Shown one piece after another: positions 42,538 to 49,220 of a stretch of DNA of 49,220 nucleotides. Below the pieces are notes generated by a model. That model was not told the DNA's origin. It saw nothing but the letters and a program-made list of their open reading frames with translations, and did no database searches. The position numbers were made by a program, and so were the translations under genes. This DNA is from Clostridiaceae bacterium UBA6110 (lineage in GTDB: Bacteria; Bacillota; Clostridia; Clostridiales; Clostridiaceae), in contig DIWI01000079.1 of the NCBI GenBank assembly GCA_002428415.1, positions 4,824 to 54,043 of the forward strand. The letters are read 5' to 3'. How positions within the stretch are numbered: position 1 is the first letter of the stretch; each line of letters starts with the position of its first letter.

Positions 42538-43467
42538 TCAGTTTGCCGGCCAGGCAGCTCTTTTTCTAGCCGCAAGGTCATCTTCATTTACGCCCATGAC
42601 CATGATCGCATCAGGGATGCATCTGATAGCAAGCGGAAAATCAGGACCGCGCTCTCCGTCTATGTCGCTTACAAGCGTCCTGTCGGTAGTTTCAATCAAT
42701 AGCTCATCAGTCTGGAAGTAGACAAGCCCTACCGGCTCCTCCAGATGCTCACCCCTAAGGAATTTTATGAGAAGAGGAAAAAGCTCTCTCAGTGCTTCGT
42801 CCTTTATGAGGATTACATCAAGCTTCCCGTCGTTTCCCTGAGCCTTGTATGCCAGTTCTATGTTTCCGGCTGTCCTTCCGTTGAACACAAGAACCATGAA
42901 CATTCCGCCCTCATAGCTGCCGTCCTTCGAAGTTATCTTTACATGGATCTTCCTGAAATTCGGGAGCTGCTCAAGTCCCTTCAGATAATACGCGAGCTTG
43001 CCAATTGAGTTCTTCATGTCATCATCGGTCTTCTGGGATACATCAGTAAAGAGCCCTGCACTGGCCACGTTTATGAAGTATCTGTCGTTTATCATCCCGA
43101 TGTCCATGGGTACAGGCACTGCCGAGAGTATCTTCTCGCATGCAGCTGAAAGGTCAGGCGGCATGCCTATGTACTTGCTGTAGTCATTTGCCGTTCCTGC
43201 AGGGAGTATCCCTATGGGAAGATTCACACCTGACCTCATCATCTCATTGACGAGGAGGTCAACGGTTCCGTCTCCTCCTGCAACTATGATATGGTCATAC
43301 CCGTCATTCATGTCAGACAGGGCTTCCCTCATCCTGAAGCTTTCATCAAGCCTTACTGTAACCAGCTGGTAGCCATATTTCTGATGTATCCTGATTATTT
43401 CGTCGAGCTTGTCTATGACAATGCTCTCACCCGCGCTGGGATTGTAAAGGAGCTTCGCTTTCTTCAC
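42538..43467 (-). CDS. Diacylglycerol/lipid kinase (DagK/YegS family)
   Basis: Phosphorylates a lipid such as diacylglycerol to return it to phosphatidate. The catalytic-domain signature is IIVAGGDGTVDLLVNEMM, followed by LPAGTANDYSKYIG, and the C-terminal DIDGERGPDFPL is typical. About 309 residues. I start at GTG 43467, giving (M)KKAKLLYNPSAG, the common family N-terminus, with GAGGTG six bases upstream. The next GTG up overlaps that box. Lies upstream of the tandem repeats and the MgtE-N/CBS gene. Confidence 0.9.
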   Translation of the reverse strand: MKKAKLLYNPSAGESIVIDKLDEIIRIHQKYGYQLVTVRLDESFRMREALSDMNDGYDHIIVAGGDGTVDLLVNEMMRSGVNLPIGILPAGTANDYSKYIGMPPDLSAACEKILSAVPVPMDIGMINDRYFINVASAGLFTDVSQKTDDDMKNSIGKLAYYLKGLEQLPNFRKIHVKITSKDGSYEGGMFMVLVFNGRTAGNIELAYKAQGNDGKLDVILIKDEALRELFPLLIKFLRGEHLEEPVGLVYFQTDELLIETTDRTLVSDIDGERGPDFPLAIRCIPDAIMVMGVNEDDLAARKRAAWPAN

Positions 43468-43572
43468 TCCAAACACCTCGCTTTATATATTTATAATACC
43501 ACTTGAAAAGGAAATATGCTCGGTGGAAAAATCATGCCACAGGGGTAATTCCTCATCTTAGGAACATAAAAG

Positions 43573-43601
43573 TTTCACTTGGGACCAAAATAGTTTATAA
43601 T
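43573..43601 (+). promoter_or_regulatory. pssA promoter
   Basis: TTTCAC (43573-43578), 17-base spacer, TATAAT (43596-43601), about 30 bases before the start codon. Confidence 0.6.
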
Positions 43602-43630
43602 GAAGTATCGCATTAAACCCGGAGGTAACA

Positions 43631-44143
43631 ATGAACAGCGCACTGATTCCCAATATAATGACCTTCCTTAACCTCACACTTGGGGTCATGTCCCTTATCA
43701 AGGGCGTGCAGGGCGACTATGCCACTGCAGGGCTATTCATACTTTCTGCCGGTATGGTGGACAGGTACGATGGCAGGATAGCGAGGGCGCTTGGCGCCGA
43801 ATCGCCCCTCGGCAAGGAACTTGATTCCCTCTCCGACATGGTATCCTTCGGAGTGGCACCTGCAATACTTGCATACTTCATGTTCAATCTTCATGAGCTT
43901 GGACTGATGGGTCTGCTGCCTGTGATCCTGTTCCCAATAGCGGGAGCATACAGGCTGGCAAGGTTCAATTCCTGTGATTTTGACGGAGTATTCACCGGAA
44001 TCCCCATAACCCTGGCAGGCTGCCTGTTAGCAATGCTGGCACTGCTCCTCCGAAACAACCTGGATCTTCGGAGCCTTGTTGTATTAATGATGATTGCTCT
44101 TTCTTATCTTGAGGTAAGTACCATAAAATTCAAGAAGTTCTGA
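43631..44143 (+). CDS. pssA: CDP-diacylglycerol--serine O-phosphatidyltransferase
   Basis: Membrane enzyme joining serine to CDP-diacylglycerol to form phosphatidylserine. The CDP-alcohol phosphatidyltransferase signature D-x2-DG-x2-AR-x8-G-x3-D-x3-D is complete, running from DRYDGRIARALGA to GKELDSLSD (about residues 43-69). About five membrane helices in 170 residues, the short Bacillus-type PssA. GGAGG lies five bases before the ATG. Monocistronic, convergent with sdaAA. No phosphatidylserine decarboxylase gene is adjacent. Confidence 0.92.
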   Translation: MNSALIPNIMTFLNLTLGVMSLIKGVQGDYATAGLFILSAGMVDRYDGRIARALGAESPLGKELDSLSDMVSFGVAPAILAYFMFNLHELGLMGLLPVILFPIAGAYRLARFNSCDFDGVFTGIPITLAGCLLAMLALLLRNNLDLRSLVVLMMIALSYLEVSTIKFKKF

Positions 44144-44146
44144 CTT

Positions 44147-44176
44147 AAGGACAGGTATGACAGCCTGTCCTTTTTT
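44147..44176. terminator. Terminator between pssA and sdaAA
   Basis: Stem AAGGACAGG / CCTGTCCTT with an 8-base loop and a T run on the plus strand. It also lies directly behind the convergent sdaAA gene. Confidence 0.85.
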
Positions 44177-45056
44177 ATTCCATTTCACCGAAAATCCTAT
44201 TTGCGAGGAGTTTTCCTGTAACTGTTCCGGCAAGGCCTCCGATTCCGGTCTCCCTGAGAGATTCAGGCATTGACCTCCCTATTGAGTACATCGCCTCTAC
44301 AGTGTCATCGAATGGGATCCTCGATTGTACACCTGCCAGTACCATATCGGCTGCACCTATGGCCGAAAGCACGCCCTGTGCGTTCCTTTTTGCGCATGGA
44401 ACTTCAACGAGCCCGGCTATGGGGTCGCAGACAAGGCCAAGCGTATTCTTGAACACGATAGCTCCAGCATCAAGACACATCCGAGGACTTCCACCCATCA
44501 TCTGTACAATCGCACATGCAGCCATTGCTGCAGCTGACCCGCACTCCGCCTGGCAGCCTCCTTCGGCTCCGGATATGGTGGCGTTCTGAGCTATGACAGC
44601 TCCCACTGCACCCGCAGCGAAGAGACCGAGTATGATGTCCTCCTCGCCTATCCCATGCTCATCCTTCATGGTCATGACCGCAGAAGGCAGTATTCCGCAA
44701 GCTCCTGCTGTCGGACATGCGACGATCTTACCCATCGATGCATTGACCTCTGAGCAGGCAAGGGCATATGCCATGGCGCGTGTGGTAACACTGCCTCCTA
44801 CGCTTTTCCCATTTTTCAGGTATTTACCCATCCTGTAAGCATCGCCACCTATGAGTCCTGATACGGATATTACCTTTTCAGATACTCCCTTGCTTGTGGA
44901 TGCCTCCATTACCATAAGTGCTTCCTTCATCCTGCTCCATATATCTTCACGGGAAATCCCTGTCTCCTCGGATTCCTGTCTGATTGCATATTCACCTATG
45001 GTTATACCCATGGCCTCACAAGCTTCCACAAGCTCTCTGCCGCTTGAAATGTTCAA
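44175..45056 (-). CDS. sdaAA: L-serine dehydratase, alpha subunit (iron-sulfur)
   Basis: Catalytic subunit of the 4Fe-4S enzyme that deaminates L-serine to pyruvate and ammonia. The conserved cysteine-containing stretches are ACPTAGACGILPSAVM, GAEGGCQAECGSAAAMAAC and GLVCDPIAGLVEVPC, which supply the cluster ligands. 293 residues. The start codon is TTG, with AGGAGG 6 bases before it. It is 12 bases downstream of sdaAB, the usual two-gene arrangement in Firmicutes. Oxygen sensitivity of this class suits an anaerobe. Confidence 0.95.
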   Translation of the reverse strand: MNISSGRELVEACEAMGITIGEYAIRQESEETGISREDIWSRMKEALMVMEASTSKGVSEKVISVSGLIGGDAYRMGKYLKNGKSVGGSVTTRAMAYALACSEVNASMGKIVACPTAGACGILPSAVMTMKDEHGIGEEDIILGLFAAGAVGAVIAQNATISGAEGGCQAECGSAAAMAACAIVQMMGGSPRMCLDAGAIVFKNTLGLVCDPIAGLVEVPCAKRNAQGVLSAIGAADMVLAGVQSRIPFDDTVEAMYSIGRSMPESLRETGIGGLAGTVTGKLLANRIFGEME

Positions 45057-45068
45057 ATTGCACCTCCT

Positions 45069-45770
45069 TTAAGTCGTCACCGGATAACTCAGTGAATCTG
45101 AAGCTACTGGCAGGAACCTTATTCCTCCTACTCCAGAAACGTCCCTGAGCTTTTCAAGTGTTCCCTCCGGTATGTTCTCATCCGTCTCGAATATCATTGT
45201 TGCACTCTTGCCTCTCTGGGACCTGAAGACAGACATGAATGCGATGTTGATCCTGGCCTCGTATAAAAGCCTTGTCACATGGGCAACAACTCCCGGAGAA
45301 TCAGTATGGGTTATAAGGAGTGTAGGATAGTTTCCAGTGAACTGCACATCCTCATCCCCTATCCTTGTTATAAGGACAGCTCCGCCTCCAATGGACGAGC
45401 CTGTCACTGATACGATCTCTCCATCTGCAAGCGTCATGTCGATCCTCACCGTGTTCGGGTGTACATCACCAAGATTGCCTTCCCTGAAGGATATGGATAT
45501 GCCAGCCTCCCGGGCTCTGTCAATTGAGTCTCTCAGCCTGTCGTCATCAGGCAGCATGCCCAGGATGCCTGCCACAAGGGCCCTGTCAGTTCCATGGCCA
45601 CGGTAGGTTTTGGAAAACGAGCCATGCAGGATGAAGTCTGCCTTCACGATCTCACTGCCTGCAATAAGCCTTGCTATCCTTCCTATCCTTGCCGCTCCGG
45701 CAGTGTGGGAGCTTGATGGTCCTATCATCACCGGACCGATAATGTCAAATATCCCGTATTTTTTCTGCAT
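45069..45770 (-). CDS. sdaAB: L-serine dehydratase, beta subunit
   Basis: Non-catalytic partner of SdaAA. The N-terminal domain has the family signature IIGPVMIGPSSSHTAGAARIGRIA. The C-terminal ACT domain (LLITHTDSPGVVAHVTRLLYEARINIAFM) probably binds serine or another amino acid for allosteric control. 233 residues. It sits between the nucleoside kinase gene (21 bases upstream) and sdaAA, so the three are likely co-transcribed. Confidence 0.94.
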   Translation of the reverse strand: MQKKYGIFDIIGPVMIGPSSSHTAGAARIGRIARLIAGSEIVKADFILHGSFSKTYRGHGTDRALVAGILGMLPDDDRLRDSIDRAREAGISISFREGNLGDVHPNTVRIDMTLADGEIVSVTGSSIGGGAVLITRIGDEDVQFTGNYPTLLITHTDSPGVVAHVTRLLYEARINIAFMSVFRSQRGKSATMIFETDENIPEGTLEKLRDVSGVGGIRFLPVASDSLSYPVTT

Positions 45771-45791
45771 ACATCACCACCAGCCCTTTCT

Positions 45792-47432
45792 TCAGTATTC
45801 GTAGAAGCAGCTGCCTCCTATGAATTCCCTCAGTATGGAATTCTCGGGAACCATCTCATCCTTGATGTCTCTCACAAGCACCAGTATGGATGAGAGCCTC
45901 TTTGCCTCCTCGAAAAGAAGGCTGGACTTGTCTATAGCCCTCAGCTCCTTAAGACAATGCTTTTTAAGGACTGCAAGCTCGTACAGGATAGTAGAGTTGA
46001 ACATGGCGTCAGCCTCTTCCTGATATGGATAAATGTGTTCCTTCTCACCCCTTGCGACTGACGGGAATATCCCTAAAGTATCAGCTGCTGAATAACCTCT
46101 TGAGAGTATGTCACGCACCATCCTTCTCAGTTTCCTGACATCTGTGGTGGCAATCCTGTTGTGCCTGTCCATGTTCATGGCAGTAAGGGCGCTGATATAA
46201 ACCTTGAATTTGGCTTCTCTGGGAATTTCTGGGAAAAGTGCAGGATTCAGTCCATGTATCCCCTCTATCATGAGGACTCCCCTTTCAGGCAGCTTTGCAA
46301 TATGCTCTGAAATGGTCCTCTTTCCTGTCTTGAAGTCAAAATGAGGAAGAGCGACTCCTTCGCCTGCAATAAGGCTCGAAACATGCTCCTGGAACAGGCC
46401 GATGTCCAGTGCCCTTAGGCTTTCAAAGTCATAGGAACCATCCGGATTCTTAGGAGTATGCTCCCTGTCAACGAAGTAGTCATCCATCCCTATAGCCACT
46501 GGTATGAGCCCGTTCACTCTCAGCTGGATTCCCAGCCTTTTCGTGAAGGTGGTCTTTCCAGAAGAGCTTGGTCCTGCAATCATCACTATCCTGACATCTC
46601 TTCTTCCTGCAATCTCATCCGCGATGTACGCAATCTTCTTCTCGTGCAGCGCTTCGGTAACCCTTACCAGGTCGAAGGCTTCACCACTGATGATCTTTTC
46701 GTTGAGGTATCCGATGCTGTCGACTCCAATGATCTCATCCCACTCCTGTGTCTCCCTGAATATCCCGAACAGCTTGTCCTGGGGCTTGAAACTGCCAAGT
46801 GACAGTGGGTCATATACCGGAGGATAGGTAAGGACAAATCCTCCCTTATATGGCTCCAGTCCGAATAGTTTAATAAGTCCTGTATTGATAGCCATCCTTC
46901 CATAAAAATAGTCGTAGTGGCCAAGAAGCCTGTACAGTGTGACTGACTCAAGCCCTGATTCCTTCAGCAGGTCTATCCTGTCCTCCATGTGTTCCATCCT
47001 GAATATTTCAAATGCCTCTTCCCGTGACAGCTTCACCTTTTCAAGAGGATGGTTTCCGTCGATTATCTTCAGCATTTCATCATAAAGGCTTCTGATGAAG
47101 TCATCAGAAAGCTCATGTCCCGGCATTCTGCAGTAAAGTCCTCTGCTTATGGAGTGTTCGATATAAAGCTGGCTTCCCGGGCTAAGTGTCTTAACAGCCA
47201 CCACCAGGATGAATGAGAGCGTTCGCTCATATGCCTTGTTTCCATGTGAATCTGTGATATATACGGGGAATACCTCCCCTTCCTTCCTGATTTCCTCATC
47301 AAGCTCGAAATACTCGCCTGCCTGCCTTGCGAGCATCGGCTTCAGAGGTCCGCTTTCATCCTTAAGAAGATCCCTGTATCTTATTCCTGTTTCGACGCTT
47401 ATGTCAGAATCCCTGTATCTCAGCTTAAGCAT
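45792..47432 (-). CDS. Nucleoside kinase with TGS/ThrRS-like N-terminal region
   Basis: 546 residues. The C-terminal half is a uridine kinase / phosphoribulokinase-like P-loop domain: IVMIAGPSSSGKTTFTKRLG (Walker A), GMDDYFVDREHTPKNPDGSYDFES and LPHFDFKTGKRT. The N-terminal half resembles the TGS and second additional domain of threonyl-tRNA synthetase (AYERTLSFILVVAVKTLSPGS, IEHSISRGLYCR), but no synthetase catalytic domain is present. This fused family is widespread in Clostridia, and its substrate is usually given only as nucleoside. GGAGG lies seven bases before the ATG. First gene of the operon with sdaAB and sdaAA. Confidence 0.85.
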   Translation of the reverse strand: MLKLRYRDSDISVETGIRYRDLLKDESGPLKPMLARQAGEYFELDEEIRKEGEVFPVYITDSHGNKAYERTLSFILVVAVKTLSPGSQLYIEHSISRGLYCRMPGHELSDDFIRSLYDEMLKIIDGNHPLEKVKLSREEAFEIFRMEHMEDRIDLLKESGLESVTLYRLLGHYDYFYGRMAINTGLIKLFGLEPYKGGFVLTYPPVYDPLSLGSFKPQDKLFGIFRETQEWDEIIGVDSIGYLNEKIISGEAFDLVRVTEALHEKKIAYIADEIAGRRDVRIVMIAGPSSSGKTTFTKRLGIQLRVNGLIPVAIGMDDYFVDREHTPKNPDGSYDFESLRALDIGLFQEHVSSLIAGEGVALPHFDFKTGKRTISEHIAKLPERGVLMIEGIHGLNPALFPEIPREAKFKVYISALTAMNMDRHNRIATTDVRKLRRMVRDILSRGYSAADTLGIFPSVARGEKEHIYPYQEEADAMFNSTILYELAVLKKHCLKELRAIDKSSLLFEEAKRLSSILVLVRDIKDEMVPENSILREFIGGSCFYEY

Positions 47433-47628
47433 ACTACCGCCTCCAGTGCCCTTTCCCTAATTATAACCTAAACTTAGCACCCTGACTCTATCCGAAGCTT
47501 AAAGTAACATCTTCACATCGCCTTTTTCATAAGGTTTCCATAATGTTAACAAGTATTTGACAGACTGTTTCTTCAAAATAAACTCATAAACCTGTACAGT
47601 TGTTGTGGAAGTATCCTTGGGATTGGAT

Positions 47629-47672
47629 TATAATGGTATTGTAATTGTCCCTACGGGTACAAAATTGTCCCA
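47629..47672 (+). promoter_or_regulatory. fba promoter -10 box and candidate CggR operator
   Basis: A -10 box TATAAT lies at 47629-47634. It is followed by a direct repeat that on the minus strand reads TGGGAC-N6-GTAC-N4-AGGGAC-N6-AATA. The two GGGAC boxes (47667-47671 and 47647-47651) are exactly 20 bp apart, as in the cggR operator of this window. The repeat points against the gene. The -35 box is unclear. Confidence 0.6.
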
Positions 47673-47691
47673 TATGAAAGGTGGTCAACAA

Positions 47692-48618
47692 ATGGCATTA
47701 GTAACAACCAAAGAAATGTTCAAGAAAGCTTATGAAGGTAAATATTCCATCGGTGCGTTCAACATCAATGACATGGAGATCATACAGGGCGTAGTGAATG
47801 CGTGCAAATCAAGAAACTCTGCAGTTATACTTCAGGTTTCAACAGGAGCGCTCAAATATGCAGGTCCCGAATATCTCATGAACATGGTGGATGCAGCGAT
47901 AAAGGAAACAGGAATCGACATCGCAGTTCATCTTGACCACGGCCCGGACCTTGAGACAGTGAAGCAGGTAATAGCAGCCGGATTCACATCTGTAATGTTC
48001 GACGGATCACACTATGATTTCGAAGAGAATGTAAGGCTTACAAAGGAAATAGTTGATTACGCGCATGCAAGAGGCGTAGTAGTTGAAGCTGAGCTTGGAG
48101 TGCTTGCAGGAGTAGAGGACGATGTCCACTCTGAAAAGCATGTATACACCCAGCCTGATGAGGCAGTCGAATTCGTTCAGAGGACAGGCTGTGACTCGCT
48201 TGCGATTGCCATCGGAACATCCCATGGCGCATTCAAGTTCGCTGGAACTCCTGAGCTTAAGTTCGACATACTTGAGGAGATCGGAAACAGACTCCCGGGA
48301 TATCCTATAGTTCTCCATGGAGCATCAGCAGTAAGCCAGGAGCATGTAGCCACATGCAACCAGTTCGGCGGAGCGATAAAGGGAGCACAGGGAGTTCCGA
48401 AGGAAATGCTGAGAAGAGCCTCAGAGATGGCAGTGTGCAAGGTAAACATGGACACCGACATAAGGCTTGCAATGACAGCGGCTTTAAGAAAGTTCCTCGC
48501 TGAGAACCCATCAGAGTTCGACCCGAGAAAGTATATGGGAGCAGCAAGAAAAGAGATCCAGAAGCTTGTCGAGGAAAAGATCGACTATGTTCTTGGTTCA
48601 GCAAACAGCATGGCATAA
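47692..48618 (+). CDS. fba: Class II fructose-1,6-bisphosphate aldolase
   Basis: Zinc aldolase splitting fructose-1,6-bisphosphate into dihydroxyacetone phosphate and glyceraldehyde-3-phosphate. Class II signatures: IAVHLDHGPDLETVKQVI (metal-binding His), VEAELGVLAGVEDDV, AIAIGTSHGAFKF (His) and PIVLHGASAV (His), then CKVNMDTDIRLA. 308 residues. I start at ATG 47692 (MALVTTKEMFKKA), with AAAGGTGG 7 bases upstream. The longer open frame would run through the promoter and operator. Monocistronic with its own terminator. Confidence 0.95.
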   Translation: MALVTTKEMFKKAYEGKYSIGAFNINDMEIIQGVVNACKSRNSAVILQVSTGALKYAGPEYLMNMVDAAIKETGIDIAVHLDHGPDLETVKQVIAAGFTSVMFDGSHYDFEENVRLTKEIVDYAHARGVVVEAELGVLAGVEDDVHSEKHVYTQPDEAVEFVQRTGCDSLAIAIGTSHGAFKFAGTPELKFDILEEIGNRLPGYPIVLHGASAVSQEHVATCNQFGGAIKGAQGVPKEMLRRASEMAVCKVNMDTDIRLAMTAALRKFLAENPSEFDPRKYMGAARKEIQKLVEEKIDYVLGSANSMA

Positions 48619-48624
48619 CAAACA

Positions 48625-48662
48625 GGCTCTGATGAGGCATCAGCTTCATCAGAGCCTTCCTT
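48625..48662 (+). terminator. Terminator of fba
   Basis: Perfect 11-bp stem GGCTCTGATGA / TCATCAGAGCC with a 10-base loop, then TTCCTTTTCC. Confidence 0.8.
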
Positions 48663-48748
48663 TTCCTTATTTTCGGGCTGACCTTGTCTTCAATCATCTA
48701 CCTGCATTTTCAATTTTCATTGTCAGCTTGGATACACATTATACGCAA

Positions 48749-48781
48749 ACAGCCGGAAGCGTTCGCTTCCGGCTGTGCATT
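48749..48781 (+). terminator. Second terminator downstream of fba
   Basis: Perfect 12-bp stem ACAGCCGGAAGC / GCTTCCGGCTGT with a 4-base loop, then GCATTTTT on the plus strand. No gene is evident in the roughly 90 bases between it and the fba terminator. Confidence 0.8.
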
Positions 48782-48920
48782 TTTCTCTTTAGTTCTTCAA
48801 GTCATTCATCTTAAGTGTGCTTCACCTGGCAGTGGTTCTTTAGTTTCTCACGCCGCTCTTCATTAGTTACGGGCTGCTCTGCCCATCGTCCTTGGTATGT
48901 TCTAATCTATATATGGGTGA
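48782..48920. other. Region between the second terminator and the small minus-strand gene
   Basis: No reading frame. On the minus strand it holds a hairpin TTCTAATC/GATTAGAA at 48900-48926 that overlaps the stop of the small gene, and a short stem GGGC-AGAGCA-GCCC near 48870. No known RNA was recognised. Confidence 0.4.
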
Positions 48921-49118
48921 TTAGAAGGCTGTCTGTACCGGCAGCTGCAATTTCTCAAGGCTGTGCTTGAGTCTGAAGAACTCGTCCTCGAGAGCGTTTA
49001 TCTTCTTTTCGATAAGCTCCCTGGCGGTAGGCTTCACAGCTGCTCCAAGTTCGTGGGAAAGAGTAGTCAGTTCGTCGCTGATGTTGACAAGTCTCCTAAC
49101 AGCATCGTATCCGTTCAC
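48921..49118 (-). CDS. Small protein of unknown function (helical)
   Basis: About 65 residues from the GTG at 49118: (M)NGYDAVRRLVNISDELTTL onwards. The rest (ELIEKKINALEDEFFRLKHSLEKLQ) has the heptad spacing of a short coiled coil. No signal peptide or membrane segment. AGGAG lies 8 bases before the GTG. The ATG two codons earlier (49124) is only two bases from the box, so the GTG is preferred. I do not recognise a family. Confidence 0.65.
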   Translation of the reverse strand: MNGYDAVRRLVNISDELTTLSHELGAAVKPTARELIEKKINALEDEFFRLKHSLEKLQLPVQTAF

Positions 49119-49220
49119 TTTCATCTCTCCTTTTAATGGCAAGACATATTGTCTTGACTGTAAATGCATATGGCAGTTGCCAAATACTTGTTTACATGTG
49201 AATCATAGGGCAACCGAAGA

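Noticed and set aside
42380..42721. Plus-strand open frame with repeated FLTESLTP units
   Set aside because: It is only the translation of the 24-bp tandem array (24 is a multiple of three) and then runs antisense through the lipid kinase gene. No ribosome binding site.
48782..48900. Possible cobalamin-type riboswitch on the minus strand (CCACTG and GGGCAGAGCAGCCC words)
   Set aside because: The conserved GGGAA and B12-box context is missing and no suitable gene lies downstream. The similarity is limited to a few bases.

Overview
The window reads as chromosome of a low-to-moderate GC Gram-positive anaerobe of the Clostridia (inference). Pointers are the rpoN-cggR-gapA order, strong AGGAGG-type ribosome binding sites, frequent TTG and GTG starts, ferredoxin-linked indolepyruvate oxidoreductase, an iron-sulfur two-subunit L-serine dehydratase, and many short intrinsic terminators. 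No rRNA, tRNA, CRISPR array, prophage or insertion sequence was seen.

Layout. 1-5.5 kb holds central carbon control: gapA (cut by the window edge), cggR and rpoN on the minus strand, then zwf and a tandem universal stress protein on the plus strand. 5.6-9.2 kb is a beta-glucoside operon (RpiR-type regulator, 6-phospho-beta-glucosidase, PTS IIBC). 9.5-13.4 kb is an M20 amidohydrolase after iorB and iorA, with a candidate cre box inside the ior promoter. 13.5-22.3 kb is mixed housekeeping: topB, an NAD(P)-binding protein, an uncharacterised conserved protein, a BMP-type lipoprotein, a thioredoxin/thioredoxin reductase pair, DegV, TrmL and a Cof-type phosphatase. 22.8-23.7 kb is a plus-strand RCC1-repeat lipoprotein. 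23.9-29.7 kb is a MoxR / DUF58 / transglutaminase operon behind a VanW-family protein.

30.0-31.1 kb carries an M42 aminopeptidase. 31.3-32.8 kb is an AT-rich AbiEi/AbiEii toxin-antitoxin cassette, the one clear accessory island, with a consensus promoter buried in a perfect inverted repeat. 32.9-40.8 kb is a long minus-strand run: cysK, cysE, queG, plsC, nth, a membrane histidine kinase, a PAP2 phosphatase and ddl. 41-43.5 kb holds a soluble MgtE-N/CBS protein, a 24-bp tandem repeat array and a diacylglycerol-kinase-type lipid kinase. 43.6-47.4 kb has pssA facing a nucleoside kinase-sdaAB-sdaAA operon. 47.7-48.6 kb is class II aldolase (fba), followed by a small unknown coiled-coil protein.

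The genes connect in several ways. The same direct-repeat CggR operator (GGGAC boxes 20 bp apart) occurs in front of cggR-gapA and again in front of fba almost 47 kb away, which suggests one glycolytic regulon reaching both ends of the window. Serine is a shared hub (serine dehydratase, CysE/CysK, PssA). Envelope functions recur (VanW, MoxR operon, Ddl, PAP2, PlsC, DagK, PssA). I saw no clear undescribed multi-gene system. The most rewarding items are the duplicated CggR operator, the abiE promoter palindrome, the tandem repeat array, the channel-less MgtE-like protein, the RCC1-repeat lipoprotein and several non-standard translation starts.
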